From UBA1672 sp964351365 (lineage in GTDB: Bacteria; Pseudomonadota; Alphaproteobacteria; Micavibrionales; Micavibrionaceae), in assembly GCA_964351365.1 (NCBI GenBank), contig CAYGNP010000015.1, positions 1 through 63,996 of the forward strand: a stretch of DNA of 63,996 nt. Direction: 5' to 3'. Within the stretch, counting starts at the first letter, position 1, and each line of letters starts with the position of its first letter. The position numbers and the translations under genes were made by a program. Of the stretch, positions 8,580 to 16,898 are shown piece by piece. The notes under the pieces were generated by a model. It was not told the origin of the DNA and made no database searches. It saw only the letters and a program-made list of their open reading frames with translations.

Positions 8580-8828
8580 TCTATTATACTCAATCTTATA
8601 TTTTTTATTTTATGGCTAAAACACGCAAAATTTTTTTACACTTGACTATATTTAATCAAGAATTAAGAGATTTACTCTAAAACTTAGGATATAGCTATTT
8701 TTCGTAGCTTTAACTTAAGAACATTACTGAGTAAAGTTTTTTATATTACAGGGGGTTGCACTTGGGTAATTTTCTGTCAATATAAAAAATCAATTAATCT
8801 GTTTCAACAAGGTTAAGAGTAACATAAT
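8580..8828. other. AT-rich intergenic region
   Basis: About 249 bases between two divergent genes, clearly richer in A/T than the surroundings. It holds no convincing ORF, tRNA or repeat. Candidate promoter pieces on the plus strand are TTGCAC at 8756-8761 with TATAAA at 8781-8786, but the 19-base spacer is longer than ideal. Both divergent promoters presumably lie here. Confidence 0.4.
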
Positions 8829-9449
8829 ATGTATATAGATAATAACTGGAATGATGTCGAAGGCGAAGAACTCTCAGGATTCTTGGGCCAGATTAACCCA
8901 ATTGATGGTAAATACCGAACATCTCCGAGCAGCACACAAGTGTCATGGCGAACAATGCCTTTTTACGAAAGCGTCGCTCTCATTCGTGTGCAGGACCCAA
9001 ACTGGGTTAACAAAAAAATGTGCATTTATTACTTAACCGACGAAGGCAATTTGTTTCGCTTGAATGGAACGTCTCCGCCCATCCATGAGGTGAACAACAA
9101 GGCACCGATCAAAATTAACGAAGAAAATGTATTGGAATACCTGAAATTCTTCTGCTTTTTCGTGCGCGGCGATGAAGGCCCGTTCTACATTGCAGAAGAT
9201 ATGTCAGACAAAAACCTGCCCGAAGATATGGACGGCACAACCCGCTCGGTCGTAGAGGGTGTAATCCGCCCCGCCAGCTTCGAAGGCATCAACGAGCAGG
9301 GCCATTTCCTCTGTAATGCTGTGGTTTACTACTCGAACGCTCTTTTCATCGCGAATTTTGCCGTTCAGCCAAGCGGCATGATCGAAATGCTCAATGACGA
9401 GCCGATTGCCGGTGAGCTGACCTCAAAAATCGATAAACCAATAGCGTAA
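8829..9449 (+). CDS. Conserved-looking hypothetical protein, cytoplasmic
   Basis: A 206-residue soluble protein with no signal peptide, membrane segment or family motif that I can name. Notable stretches are VLEYLKFFCFFVRGDEGPFY, which reads like a conserved core helix-strand, and an acidic loop EDMSDKNLPEDMDG. Composition and codon use match a real gene. It stands alone between an AT-rich region and a strong promoter at 9458-9486 that belongs to the next transcription unit. Confidence 0.7.
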   Translation: MYIDNNWNDVEGEELSGFLGQINPIDGKYRTSPSSTQVSWRTMPFYESVALIRVQDPNWVNKKMCIYYLTDEGNLFRLNGTSPPIHEVNNKAPIKINEENVLEYLKFFCFFVRGDEGPFYIAEDMSDKNLPEDMDGTTRSVVEGVIRPASFEGINEQGHFLCNAVVYYSNALFIANFAVQPSGMIEMLNDEPIAGELTSKIDKPIA

Positions 9450-9457
9450 TCAAACCC

Positions 9458-9486
9458 TTGACATATTAGGTAAATTTTCCTACTAT
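9458..9486 (+). promoter_or_regulatory. Near-consensus sigma-70-type promoter upstream of the ubiH-family gene
   Basis: TTGACA at 9458-9463, a 17-base spacer and TACTAT at 9481-9486, an almost ideal match. A short inverted repeat, GATCACGC-TTTT-GCGTGGTC, lies immediately after it at about 9489-9508, near the expected transcription start. The next annotated start codon is at 9638, so the leader would be about 145 bases. Confidence 0.7.
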
Positions 9487-9530
9487 GTGATCACGCTTTT
9501 GCGTGGTCATGGCGCGTCGCTTTTCAAAAC

Positions 9531-9641
9531 ATGACAAACAAACTGAAGGACATCAAAAACATAATTAATATCAATGGGTTAGATGGTAATAAAATGCCCT
9601 CTATACGCGCCGCGCCCTCTGGTTTAAAACAAAAGCCATGA
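9531..9641 (+). CDS. Possible 36-residue leader ORF overlapping the ubiH-family start
   Basis: ATG at 9531 opens a 36-codon frame (MTNKLKDIKNIININ...) that ends with TGA at 9639-9641, overlapping the ATG of the next gene as ATGA. It lies fully inside the leader of the transcript expected from the promoter at 9458-9486. No good ribosome-binding site is visible and no family is known. A coupled leader peptide is possible, but chance is equally plausible. Confidence 0.2.
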   Translation: MTNKLKDIKNIININGLDGNKMPSIRAAPSGLKQKP

Positions 9642-10825
9642 ATACGCACTTTGATGTCATTATTGTTGGCGGCGGCTTGGCTGGTCTTTCTCTTTCCTGC
9701 CTCCTCGGACAGGTTGAGGGCCTGAACATCGCCTGCATCGATCAGGCCGCGCCCAATGACACCATAAAAGCAGATACCCGCACCACCGCCATTTCTTATG
9801 GCTCCAGCAAAATCCTTGAACGCACCGGTCTTTGGGAAAAAATAGCGCAGCAGGGCTGCCCGATCAAAGACATTGAAATATTGGACGGCAACAGCCCGCT
9901 TCTTCTTCAATTCCTGAGCGAAGAAGTAGAGGACAAGCCTTTTGGTTGGATCATCCCGAACGCCCATATCCGCGCTTGCCTGATGGCGAAAATGAACGAT
10001 TTGACTAACCTCACCCATATCGCCCCCGCGCAGGTCAAAGACTTCGAGATCACCAATAATCACGCAACCGTCATCTTGCAAGATGGGCGCAAACTCAATG
10101 CCAGCCTTATCATTGGCGCAGATGGCCGTAATTCCGCCGTGCGCAGCTTTATGGATGTCCCCGTGCGCACATGGTCTTACAACCAGCACGCCATCGTCTG
10201 CTTTATCCGCCACGAACACCCCCACAACAACAAGGCCGTTGAGCATTTCTGGCCAGAAGGCCCCTTCGCCATCCTGCCCATGAACGACAAAGAAGACGGA
10301 TCGCACTGCTCCTCTTTGGTTTTCACTGAGCATAAAAATACCCGCAGACCTTTGATGAGCCTGAGCAACGAAGACTTCCAAAACGAAGTTGCCAGCCATT
10401 TCCCTGCAAGCTATGGCCGGATTGAGGTTATAGATGATAAGCGCATGGCCTACCCGCTCTCCCTGATCCACGCCGCAGAATATATCGCCCCGCGCATGGC
10501 TCTGGTCGCCGACGCCGCCCACGGTATCCACCCCATCGCTGGCCAAGGGCTCAATCTGGGCTTTCGCGATCTTGATGTCCTTGCAATCCTGATTGCACAA
10601 GCCCATGCCAGCGCAAAAGATATCGGCGCGCCCGAAATCCTAGAGGCCTATCAACGCAAGCGCAGACCAGATAATATGGCCATGGTCGCCGTAACAGATG
10701 GCCTCGTGCGCCTGTTCTCAAATAATTCCCCCCCTATAAAACTCATTCGCCGCGCTGGCCTGCGGGCAGTTTCACGCATCGCAAAGGCGAAGAAATTCTT
10801 CATGCGCCGTGCCATGGGCGAGTAA
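9638..10825 (+). CDS. UbiH/UbiF/COQ6-family FAD-dependent monooxygenase
   Basis: A 395-residue flavoprotein hydroxylase, probably acting on a ring carbon during ubiquinone biosynthesis. It begins with the FAD-binding Rossmann motif (VIIVGGGLAGLSLSCLLG). It has the second FAD/NAD motif as LIIGADGRNSAVR, and the family signature DAAHGIHPIAGQGLNLGFRD near residues 290-310. Its length is normal for the family. Which ring position it hydroxylates (UbiH, UbiI, UbiF or the broad-range alphaproteobacterial UbiL/UbiM types) cannot be read from the sequence, so no symbol is given. It is transcribed from a strong promoter 150 bases upstream and is followed by the rpmH promoter. Confidence 0.88.
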   Translation: MNTHFDVIIVGGGLAGLSLSCLLGQVEGLNIACIDQAAPNDTIKADTRTTAISYGSSKILERTGLWEKIAQQGCPIKDIEILDGNSPLLLQFLSEEVEDKPFGWIIPNAHIRACLMAKMNDLTNLTHIAPAQVKDFEITNNHATVILQDGRKLNASLIIGADGRNSAVRSFMDVPVRTWSYNQHAIVCFIRHEHPHNNKAVEHFWPEGPFAILPMNDKEDGSHCSSLVFTEHKNTRRPLMSLSNEDFQNEVASHFPASYGRIEVIDDKRMAYPLSLIHAAEYIAPRMALVADAAHGIHPIAGQGLNLGFRDLDVLAILIAQAHASAKDIGAPEILEAYQRKRRPDNMAMVAVTDGLVRLFSNNSPPIKLIRRAGLRAVSRIAKAKKFFMRRAMGE

Positions 10826-10853
10826 AATCATCACAAAATGAGCATAGTTTTAT

Positions 10854-10882
10854 TTGACAGCCCCCCAACAAGCCGTTATAAA
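10854..10882 (+). promoter_or_regulatory. Promoter of the rpmH-rnpA-yidD-yidC-engB operon
   Basis: TTGACA at 10854-10859, a 17-base spacer and TATAAA at 10877-10882, followed by the rpmH start at 10913. This is a near-consensus housekeeping promoter in the place expected for a highly expressed ribosomal-protein operon. Confidence 0.75.
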
Positions 10883-10912
10883 GCCATAGAATTTTGACAA
10901 GGTAGTAAGAAA

Positions 10913-11047
10913 ATGAAACGCACATTCCAACCTAGCCGCATCGTTCGCGCCCGCCGTCACGGCTTTCGCGCCCGTATGGCCGACAGAAATGGCCGCGCCG
11001 TATTGGCTCGCCGCCGTGCTAAGGGCCGTAAGCGTCTAAGCGCTTAA
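10913..11047 (+). CDS. rpmH: 50S ribosomal protein L34
   Basis: A 44-residue, extremely Arg/Lys-rich protein (MKRTFQPSRIVRARRHGFRA...) with the full L34 signature, including the HGFRARM and GRKRLSA elements. It is a component of the large ribosomal subunit. It is the first gene of the conserved rpmH-rnpA-yidD-yidC-engB block, with rnpA starting 8 bases downstream. Confidence 0.98.
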   Translation: MKRTFQPSRIVRARRHGFRARMADRNGRAVLARRRAKGRKRLSA

Positions 11048-11055
11048 GAGTTAAA

Positions 11056-11436
11056 ATGTATTCAAAAACATCAGAGCGCACAGCGGGAATAATGCTGGTC
11101 AAGCGCTCTGATTTTTTGTGCGTCCAATCAAAGGGACAAAAATGGGTCTCCCAGAGTTTTGTTATACAAATACTTAAAAATGACCTTGATGTGATCCGCA
11201 TTGGGTATACAGTAAGCAAAAAGATATTTAAATCTGCCGTAAAGCGTAACCGCGTAAAAAGACGCCTGCGTGCTGTGGCTGCAGATGTCATTTTGACCCG
11301 CGCGGTGAGCGGATATGACTATATCCTTGTCGGGAGACAGCAAACCCTGACCAGACCTTACGAAGAACTATTATCGGATGCAAAATGGTGCCTGAAGAAA
11401 ACGAACTGCCTAAAACCAAAAGACGCTCCGCGGTAA
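11056..11436 (+). CDS. rnpA: Ribonuclease P protein component
   Basis: The protein subunit that helps the RNase P RNA cut 5' leaders from pre-tRNAs. The 126-residue protein has the RNR signature AVKRNRVKRRLRAV in the middle and the usual start region with LVKRSDFLCVQSKG. IRIGYTVSKKI supplies the core beta strand. The last 52 bases overlap the start of yidD in another frame, a conserved arrangement in this operon. Confidence 0.95.
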   Translation: MYSKTSERTAGIMLVKRSDFLCVQSKGQKWVSQSFVIQILKNDLDVIRIGYTVSKKIFKSAVKRNRVKRRLRAVAADVILTRAVSGYDYILVGRQQTLTRPYEELLSDAKWCLKKTNCLKPKDAPR

Positions 11437-11708
11437 CGCGCCTGATCCAATCCTTGATTAAGCTCTATGCCTTTATGATTTCCCCCCTGATCGGACGCAG
11501 CTGCCGTTTTCACCCGACATGCTCGGCCTATGCCCATGAATCACTGGAATGCCACGGCCCACTTAAAGGACTATACCTGACCATCCGCAGAATTCTGCGC
11601 TGCCATCCCTGGAACACCTATTCTTTTGATGATCCCGTACCAAAGCAGTTTGCGTGGAGAGATATCTTGCGCTATAAACGCTCTCAAAATCATAAAAGAA
11701 CCGGATAA
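11385..11708 (+). CDS. yidD: Membrane protein insertion efficiency factor YidD
   Basis: A 107-residue member of the YidD family, a small amphipathic membrane-associated protein that helps YidC-dependent insertion. The family core is complete: YAFMISPLIGRSCRFHPTCS, then YAHESLECHGPLKGLYL and RILRCHPW. The three conserved Cys (SCRFHPTCS and RCHPW) are present. The start overlaps rnpA by 52 bases; the N-terminal 20 or so residues before AVTRLIQSLI are not conserved, so the exact start is uncertain. yidC follows two bases after the stop. Confidence 0.93.
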   Translation: MVPEENELPKTKRRSAVTRLIQSLIKLYAFMISPLIGRSCRFHPTCSAYAHESLECHGPLKGLYLTIRRILRCHPWNTYSFDDPVPKQFAWRDILRYKRSQNHKRTG

Positions 11709-11710
11709 CC

Positions 11711-13636
11711 ATGCAAAATAACAAAAAAGATCAAATGCACCCCGAAGATATGCGCAACCTCATTATTTTTGCGCTTTGCTCAATTGCAATCTGGTTTTTA
11801 TACGAAACATACATACTCGGTCCCCAGACAAAGGCACTAAAGGAATCTAAACTTGCCAAAGCAGAGATGATCCTCAGAGATCCCAAACTTCTTGATCCCG
11901 TGATAAACATCACCCGCGAAGAGGCCATATCACAGGGCCCGCGCATAACATTTAAAAATGACGAAGTCTTCGGAACCATTTCCTTGAAGGGCGGCCAGAT
12001 TGATGATCTTAACCTGACAAAATATTTTGAAACCCTTGAGAAAAAGAAAAACGTTTCCATCCTCAAGCCGCCAGGTACAAAAGAAACGCGCTTCATGGAT
12101 TATGGCTGGGTCACGCGCGATAAAAATCTCAACCTCCCAAACGCCAACACGCAATGGCAAGTAAAAGACAATGATATCCTCCAACCAGATTTGCCCGTAA
12201 CCCTTTACTGGGATAATGGCCAGAACATTCGCTTCGAGCGCATAATTGAACTCGATGAAGCCTATGTTTTTACCATCACCCAAAAAATCATCAATAATTC
12301 CGGCAAAGACATTACGCTGCATCCCTATGCGCTAATTTCTCAAAAAGATATTCCCTCAGATTACACAGGCACATGGGTATCCTACGAGGGGCCCATGGGC
12401 TTTATCGGCGGCAAGCTTGAGCAGATCAGCTATGCGGGTATGACGAAAAACCCGAACGAAAAATTTGAAGCGCAGCGCGGATGGATTGGAATTTCAGATA
12501 AATACTGGTTGACGGCCATCATCCCCCAACAAAATGAAACAACAAAATTCCGCTTTAAACATACCCCCGACCCGCTCGCAACAGAACGGCGCAAATATCA
12601 GACGGACTTCACGGGCGCAGAGATGGAAATCGCCAGCGGCGCGCAAGATCAGTATACAACCCGCATCTACGCAGGCGCTAAAAAGGTACTAACACTAGAG
12701 GCATACCAGAAGGACATGGGCATCGATAACCTTGACCTTGCCGTCGATTTTGGATGGTTTTGGTTCTTCACCTATCCTTTCTTTCTCGCGCTGCACTATC
12801 TGGCGCTAATGGTGGGCAACGTGGGCGTAGCCATCATCATTCTGACCTGCATCATCCGCACCGCAGTCTTCCCGCTGACCAACATCTCTTTCCGCTCCTT
12901 TGCCAAGATGAAAGTCGTTGCTCCGCAAATCACTGCGATACGCGACAAATACAATGACGATAAACAAAAAATGCAGCAGGAAATCGTCGAGCTCTATCAG
13001 CGCGAAGGCGTAAATCCCATGTCGGGCTGCTTGCCGATGCTGTTGCAAATCCCGATATTCTTCGCCTTCTACAAAATCCTATTCATTACGATCGAAGTCA
13101 GGCACGCCCCGTTTTTTGGTTGGATCGATGATCTTTCCGCCAAAGACCCCACCTCAATATTTAATCTTTTTGGACTGTTACCCTATCAGGTTCCAGATAT
13201 CTTGGTGATCGGGGCATGGCCGTGCATGATGCTGCTTGCCATGCTGATGCAGAAAAAACTTAATCCCCCGCCGCAAGATAAACTCCAGCGCGACATGATG
13301 AATATCTTCCCCTTCTTCATCACCTTCATCATGGCGAGCTTTGCCTCGGGCCTTGTGATTTACTGGACCTTCAGCGCCGTGCTCTCCATCATCCAGCAAT
13401 CCATCATTATGCGCTCACTCGGTGTGCCCGTATATTTCTTCAATGTGAAGAAATACAAGGAACTCGAAGCGCAGGAAAAAGAAATGCTGAAAAAAGGCGG
13501 CGATGCGTATCCATTGATCGACATGGCAGAACAAGAAGCCGAAAAAGCGCTGTTCGGTGATGACGGCAATGATGGCGATGCACCCATAGAAAACATCACC
13601 CCGCCAAAGCACAAAAAGAAGAAGAAAAAGAAATAA
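11711..13636 (+). CDS. yidC: Membrane protein insertase YidC
   Basis: Inner-membrane insertase, working alone or with SecYEG. At 641 residues it is slightly longer than usual for an alphaproteobacterial YidC. It has an N-terminal membrane helix (about 15-35, LIIFALCSIAIWFLYETYI), a large periplasmic beta domain (about 80-345), and the conserved five-helix core with WFFTYPFFLALHYL, FPLTNISFRSFAKMK, MSGCLPMLLQIPIFFAFYKI and FITFIMASFASGLVIYWT. The tail is Lys-rich (PPKHKKKKKKK), typical of YidC proteins that contact the ribosome. It is in the rpmH operon and engB starts six bases downstream. Confidence 0.98.
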   Translation: MQNNKKDQMHPEDMRNLIIFALCSIAIWFLYETYILGPQTKALKESKLAKAEMILRDPKLLDPVINITREEAISQGPRITFKNDEVFGTISLKGGQIDDLNLTKYFETLEKKKNVSILKPPGTKETRFMDYGWVTRDKNLNLPNANTQWQVKDNDILQPDLPVTLYWDNGQNIRFERIIELDEAYVFTITQKIINNSGKDITLHPYALISQKDIPSDYTGTWVSYEGPMGFIGGKLEQISYAGMTKNPNEKFEAQRGWIGISDKYWLTAIIPQQNETTKFRFKHTPDPLATERRKYQTDFTGAEMEIASGAQDQYTTRIYAGAKKVLTLEAYQKDMGIDNLDLAVDFGWFWFFTYPFFLALHYLALMVGNVGVAIIILTCIIRTAVFPLTNISFRSFAKMKVVAPQITAIRDKYNDDKQKMQQEIVELYQREGVNPMSGCLPMLLQIPIFFAFYKILFITIEVRHAPFFGWIDDLSAKDPTSIFNLFGLLPYQVPDILVIGAWPCMMLLAMLMQKKLNPPPQDKLQRDMMNIFPFFITFIMASFASGLVIYWTFSAVLSIIQQSIIMRSLGVPVYFFNVKKYKELEAQEKEMLKKGGDAYPLIDMAEQEAEKALFGDDGNDGDAPIENITPPKHKKKKKKK

Positions 13637-13642
13637 GCCGCT

Positions 13643-14275
13643 ATGGACGAGGAATTCTCAAGCCAACAACTGGAATCGGCGCGCAAACTTTTCGCTGGCC
13701 CGTGCGATTTTCTGCTCGGCGTAGCAGGCCTTAGCCAATTGCCTGAGAGTAATCTCTCGGAAATCGCCTTTGCTGGCCGCTCGAATGTTGGCAAGTCCTC
13801 GCTGGTCAATGCACTTACAGGGCGCAATACACTCGCCCGCACATCCAATACACCCGGCCGCACCCAAGAGCTGAACTATTTCAATCTCGGCGATAAGATC
13901 TACATGGTCGACATGCCCGGATATGGATACGCCAAAGTCTCAAAGGATAAAATCGCCGCCTGGACAGACCTGATTTTTGCCTACCTCAGAGGCAGACCAA
14001 CGCTACGCTGCGTATTTATTCTTGTGGATGGCCGTCACGGGCTGAAAGATTCAGACATCGAGCTTATGAAAATGCTTGACGGCGCCGCCGTATCCTACCG
14101 GATCATCTTCACAAAGATCGACAAAGTGAAACGCGAAGACTCGGAAAAGACTACGCGCAAAACGCTCGACATTATAACAAAGCATGCCGCTGCATACCCC
14201 CAAATTCTGCACACAAGCAGCCTCAAAGATATTGGCATCGCCGAGCTGCGCGCCATCATCCAAAGCTACGCCTAA
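13643..14275 (+). CDS. engB: Ribosome biogenesis GTP-binding protein YihA/YsxC/EngB
   Basis: A 210-residue essential GTPase for large-subunit maturation. G1 is GRSNVGKSS, G2 is TSNTPGRTQELNYF, G3 is DMPGYGYAKV, G4 reads FTKIDKVKR and G5 is HTSSLKDIG. The complete G-domain and the length are typical. It is the last gene of the rpmH operon. Its last four bases overlap the end of the convergent pilin-like gene. Confidence 0.96.
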   Translation: MDEEFSSQQLESARKLFAGPCDFLLGVAGLSQLPESNLSEIAFAGRSNVGKSSLVNALTGRNTLARTSNTPGRTQELNYFNLGDKIYMVDMPGYGYAKVSKDKIAAWTDLIFAYLRGRPTLRCVFILVDGRHGLKDSDIELMKMLDGAAVSYRIIFTKIDKVKREDSEKTTRKTLDIITKHAAAYPQILHTSSLKDIGIAELRAIIQSYA

Positions 14276-14955
14276 CGATCTGTAATAATACTGTAAAAGC
14301 TATAGGCCGTCTCGCTCGCATTACTCACGCACAAGGAGGCAAACCCCTCACAGGCCGAGCAAACAGTATCCGTCAGATTTGGATTGGTCGATGTATCAAT
14401 CAAAAAATCTTCCGTATCTCCGGGCAGAGCAGGAATACTCGGCGAGCCACTAATCTTGTCATTCAAAGACGCACATACAGGCGCCGTCAAATTATGCGCC
14501 GTCAAAATCATGTCGGTCGCCGCGCTCGGGCTCCATTCAACATTGTTGAAAATACCCAGATACCAACCAGGGGAGAGTTCTGCATTCTCTTGCACAGCAT
14601 TCTTTGGTAAATTCGCAATGGATAGTCCACCTCCCTGCGGATGAAACACTTTATGAATATGCGGCGCAGTATTAAATCCGCTTTCTCCTGGCTGGACGAA
14701 ATCGAATTCATTCATGGATGTACCCGTTATGGTCATCTGATCAACAACAGATTGAACCTGCCGCGCATAGCCTATAATCTCCGTTGCATAAAGCTCAACG
14801 CGTGCATCATCCAGCTCTTCTGAATCCGTGTCACTGGACTGCCGCGCAATCACAAAGCTGAGTGCCCCGAACAAAGCAATCGCAATCAGCACATAAAGCA
14901 AAATATTCCCGCTCTCACAGGCTTTCCAATCACTTTGTTCACTTTTTGTTTTCAT
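14272..14955 (-). CDS. Pseudopilin-like membrane-anchored protein
   Basis: A 227-residue protein with one N-terminal hydrophobic helix preceded by a short charged leader (SGNILLYVLIAIALFGALS). This looks like a pilin-type helix, though the classical G-F-T-L-x-E cleavage motif is replaced by E-S-G-N-I-L-L. After the helix comes an extended helical segment (ELDDARVELYATEIIGYARQ), then a Gly/Pro-rich globular part with Cys pairs near the end (VCSACEGFASLC). The ending SFYSIITDR resembles the terminal strand of the protein at 1-261. It may be a minor pilin or a T2SS-like pseudopilin; no pilus assembly genes are in the window. It is convergent with engB and divergent from rmuC. Confidence 0.65.
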   Translation of the reverse strand: MKTKSEQSDWKACESGNILLYVLIAIALFGALSFVIARQSSDTDSEELDDARVELYATEIIGYARQVQSVVDQMTITGTSMNEFDFVQPGESGFNTAPHIHKVFHPQGGGLSIANLPKNAVQENAELSPGWYLGIFNNVEWSPSAATDMILTAHNLTAPVCASLNDKISGSPSIPALPGDTEDFLIDTSTNPNLTDTVCSACEGFASLCVSNASETAYSFYSIITDR

Positions 14956-15011
14956 TTTGCGATTTTTCAGTTAAGCTACCACTCACGAATCATACATCAG
15001 AAAGAATCACG

Positions 15012-16334
15012 ATGATAGAATTTTGGTATGCTTTATTGGGATGTGTCCTCGGCGCTCTGGGCGTGGCATTTTATTTCCAGAAGGAATCGGCAAAAAAAGC
15101 AACCCTCGAAGCCCGCTTGAGCCAGTTTCAAGAAATGGCCAATGCGCTGGAGAGCGAAAATAAAATCCTGCAAGCTGAAAACCAGAATGTTAAAGAGCAA
15201 GCCATCCGTCTGGAAGCAGAAAAACAGTCTTTTCTTACGCAAATCGAACAAAGCAAAGAAGAGCGCACAAAAATGGAAGAGCTTCTGATTGGTAAATTCG
15301 AAAATCTCTCCCACAAAATCTTTGAGGAAAAAAACGAAGCATTCAAGAAACAATCGCAGGAAAGCCTTGGCGTTCTGCTCTCACCGCTCAGGGAAAAACT
15401 CCATGATTTTGAAAAGAAGATTGAAGAATCATACGGCAATCATGCCAAAGAACAATTCTCCCTCAAGGAGCAAATAAAAAATATTGTCGATGTGAATGAA
15501 AAAATGCGGATGCAAACACAAGACCTCACCAACGCCCTAAAAGGTGACAGCAAAACCCAAGGCAATTGGGGCGAGATCATGCTCGAGAAAATCTTAAGCG
15601 ATTCAGGATTGCGCAAAGGCATCGACTATACGGCGCAAGCCGCCGGCATGAATGTAAAAACCGAAGATGGCCGCACCCAGCAGCCCGATATCGTTATTCA
15701 CCTGCCCGAGCAAAAACACCTTATTATCGACTCAAAAGTCTCCCTCACCCATTATGAGCGCTATTGTACCGCAGATCAGGATGACGCACGCGCCCTGCAC
15801 CTAAAACAATTCCTGATCTCCGTTAAAAAACAAATAGACGAGCTTGATACGCGCAGTTATCAAACCTCTGAAAAACTCGGCGCGCCTGATTTCGTATTGA
15901 TGTTTATACCGATCGAGCCCGCCTACATGCTGGCGCTGCAACAAGATCCCCAGATGCAAAATTATGCCTGGAACAAGAAAGTTGTGCTCGTTTGCCCGAC
16001 AACTCTTTTTGCAACATTGCGCACCGTGGCCTCTGTCTGGCGGATCGAGATGCAAAATAAAAACGTTCAGGAAATCGCGCATCAAGGTGGCTTGCTTTAT
16101 GATAAGGTCGCTGGCTTTGTCTCTGACATGCAAAATCTTGGCCGGCAGATCACAACGGTCGAAAAAACCTATGGCACGGCGATGAACAAGCTCTCACAAG
16201 GCACTGGCAATATTTTAGGCAGAACGGAAAAGCTCAAACAACTGGGCGCAAAGACATCAAAAACCTTGCCCCCCGAACTTTTAGACACCCAAGAGCCCCA
16301 AAACCTACCGGATAAAACCGATCAGGCGGCTTAA
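15012..16334 (+). CDS. rmuC: DNA recombination protein RmuC homologue
   Basis: A 440-residue protein with an N-terminal membrane helix (EFWYALLGCVLGALGVAFYF), a long coiled coil (about 25-170, rich in Glu/Gln/Lys) and the RmuC nuclease-like domain. That domain shows QGNWGEIMLEKIL, the DYTAQAAG region, LIIDSKVSLTHYERY and VCPTTLFATLRTVASVWR. RmuC limits inversions at short inverted repeats in E. coli. I chose ATG 15012; a longer frame to 14862 runs back through the divergent pilin-like gene. def follows 39 bases downstream. Confidence 0.93.
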   Translation: MIEFWYALLGCVLGALGVAFYFQKESAKKATLEARLSQFQEMANALESENKILQAENQNVKEQAIRLEAEKQSFLTQIEQSKEERTKMEELLIGKFENLSHKIFEEKNEAFKKQSQESLGVLLSPLREKLHDFEKKIEESYGNHAKEQFSLKEQIKNIVDVNEKMRMQTQDLTNALKGDSKTQGNWGEIMLEKILSDSGLRKGIDYTAQAAGMNVKTEDGRTQQPDIVIHLPEQKHLIIDSKVSLTHYERYCTADQDDARALHLKQFLISVKKQIDELDTRSYQTSEKLGAPDFVLMFIPIEPAYMLALQQDPQMQNYAWNKKVVLVCPTTLFATLRTVASVWRIEMQNKNVQEIAHQGGLLYDKVAGFVSDMQNLGRQITTVEKTYGTAMNKLSQGTGNILGRTEKLKQLGAKTSKTLPPELLDTQEPQNLPDKTDQAA

Positions 16335-16373
16335 ACCTTGACCTTTTGGGCAAAAAAGACTATCCGTTTTGGG

Positions 16374-16895
16374 ATGAAAGAATACAGCATTATAACCATT
16401 CCCGATCCGGTCCTCAAACAGGTCGCCCAGCCCATCGATAAGGTCGATGACAATATCCGCGCGCAAATGGATGCAATGCTGCGCGCCATGTATGACGCCC
16501 CCGGCATTGGCCTTGCTGCAAATCAGGTAGGCCTGCTTAACCGCGTGCTCGTAATGGACCTCTCGCACAAAGGCGAAGGCGAGAGCCCGGCGCCTATTTT
16601 CATGGCAAACCCGGAAATTATATATAAATCCGAAGACATCAGCGTGATGGAGGAGGGCTGCCTCTCTATCCCCAAACAAAATGCTGAGGTCGAGCGTCCG
16701 GCCGTTGTGCGCGTCAAATATCTCGACTACAACAACAAGCCCGCCGAACTCGAGGCGCAAGGGCTGCTCTCCCATTGCGTGCAGCATGAAATCGATCACC
16801 TGAACGGTGTGCTGTTCATCGACTATCTCTCGGCCCTAAAACGCAATATGATTGTCAAACGCGTCCTGAAACAGCAAAAGCAAAATGTGCTCTAA
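16374..16895 (+). CDS. def: Peptide deformylase
   Basis: Removes the N-formyl group from nascent proteins; a metalloenzyme of the cytoplasm. All three signature motifs are intact: GIGLAANQVG (motif 1), EEGCLSIP (motif 2, with the metal-binding Cys) and QHEIDHLNG (motif 3, two metal-binding His and the catalytic Glu). I start at ATG 16374 (MKEYSIITIPDPVL, 173 residues); a TTG at 16338 would add 12 unconserved residues. It is followed by fmt after 3 bases, so it belongs to a def-fmt-truA operon. Confidence 0.97.
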   Translation: MKEYSIITIPDPVLKQVAQPIDKVDDNIRAQMDAMLRAMYDAPGIGLAANQVGLLNRVLVMDLSHKGEGESPAPIFMANPEIIYKSEDISVMEEGCLSIPKQNAEVERPAVVRVKYLDYNNKPAELEAQGLLSHCVQHEIDHLNGVLFIDYLSALKRNMIVKRVLKQQKQNVL

Positions 16896-16898
16896 CTC

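Noticed and set aside
9524..10606. Long 360-codon minus-strand frame opposite the UbiH-family gene
   Set aside because: It lies antisense within a gene with clear UbiH motifs, has no recognisable motif itself and reads as a codon-bias shadow.
14862..15011. N-terminal extension of RmuC
   Set aside because: It overlaps the divergent pilin-like gene and is not conserved; the membrane helix expected at the start begins after ATG 15012.
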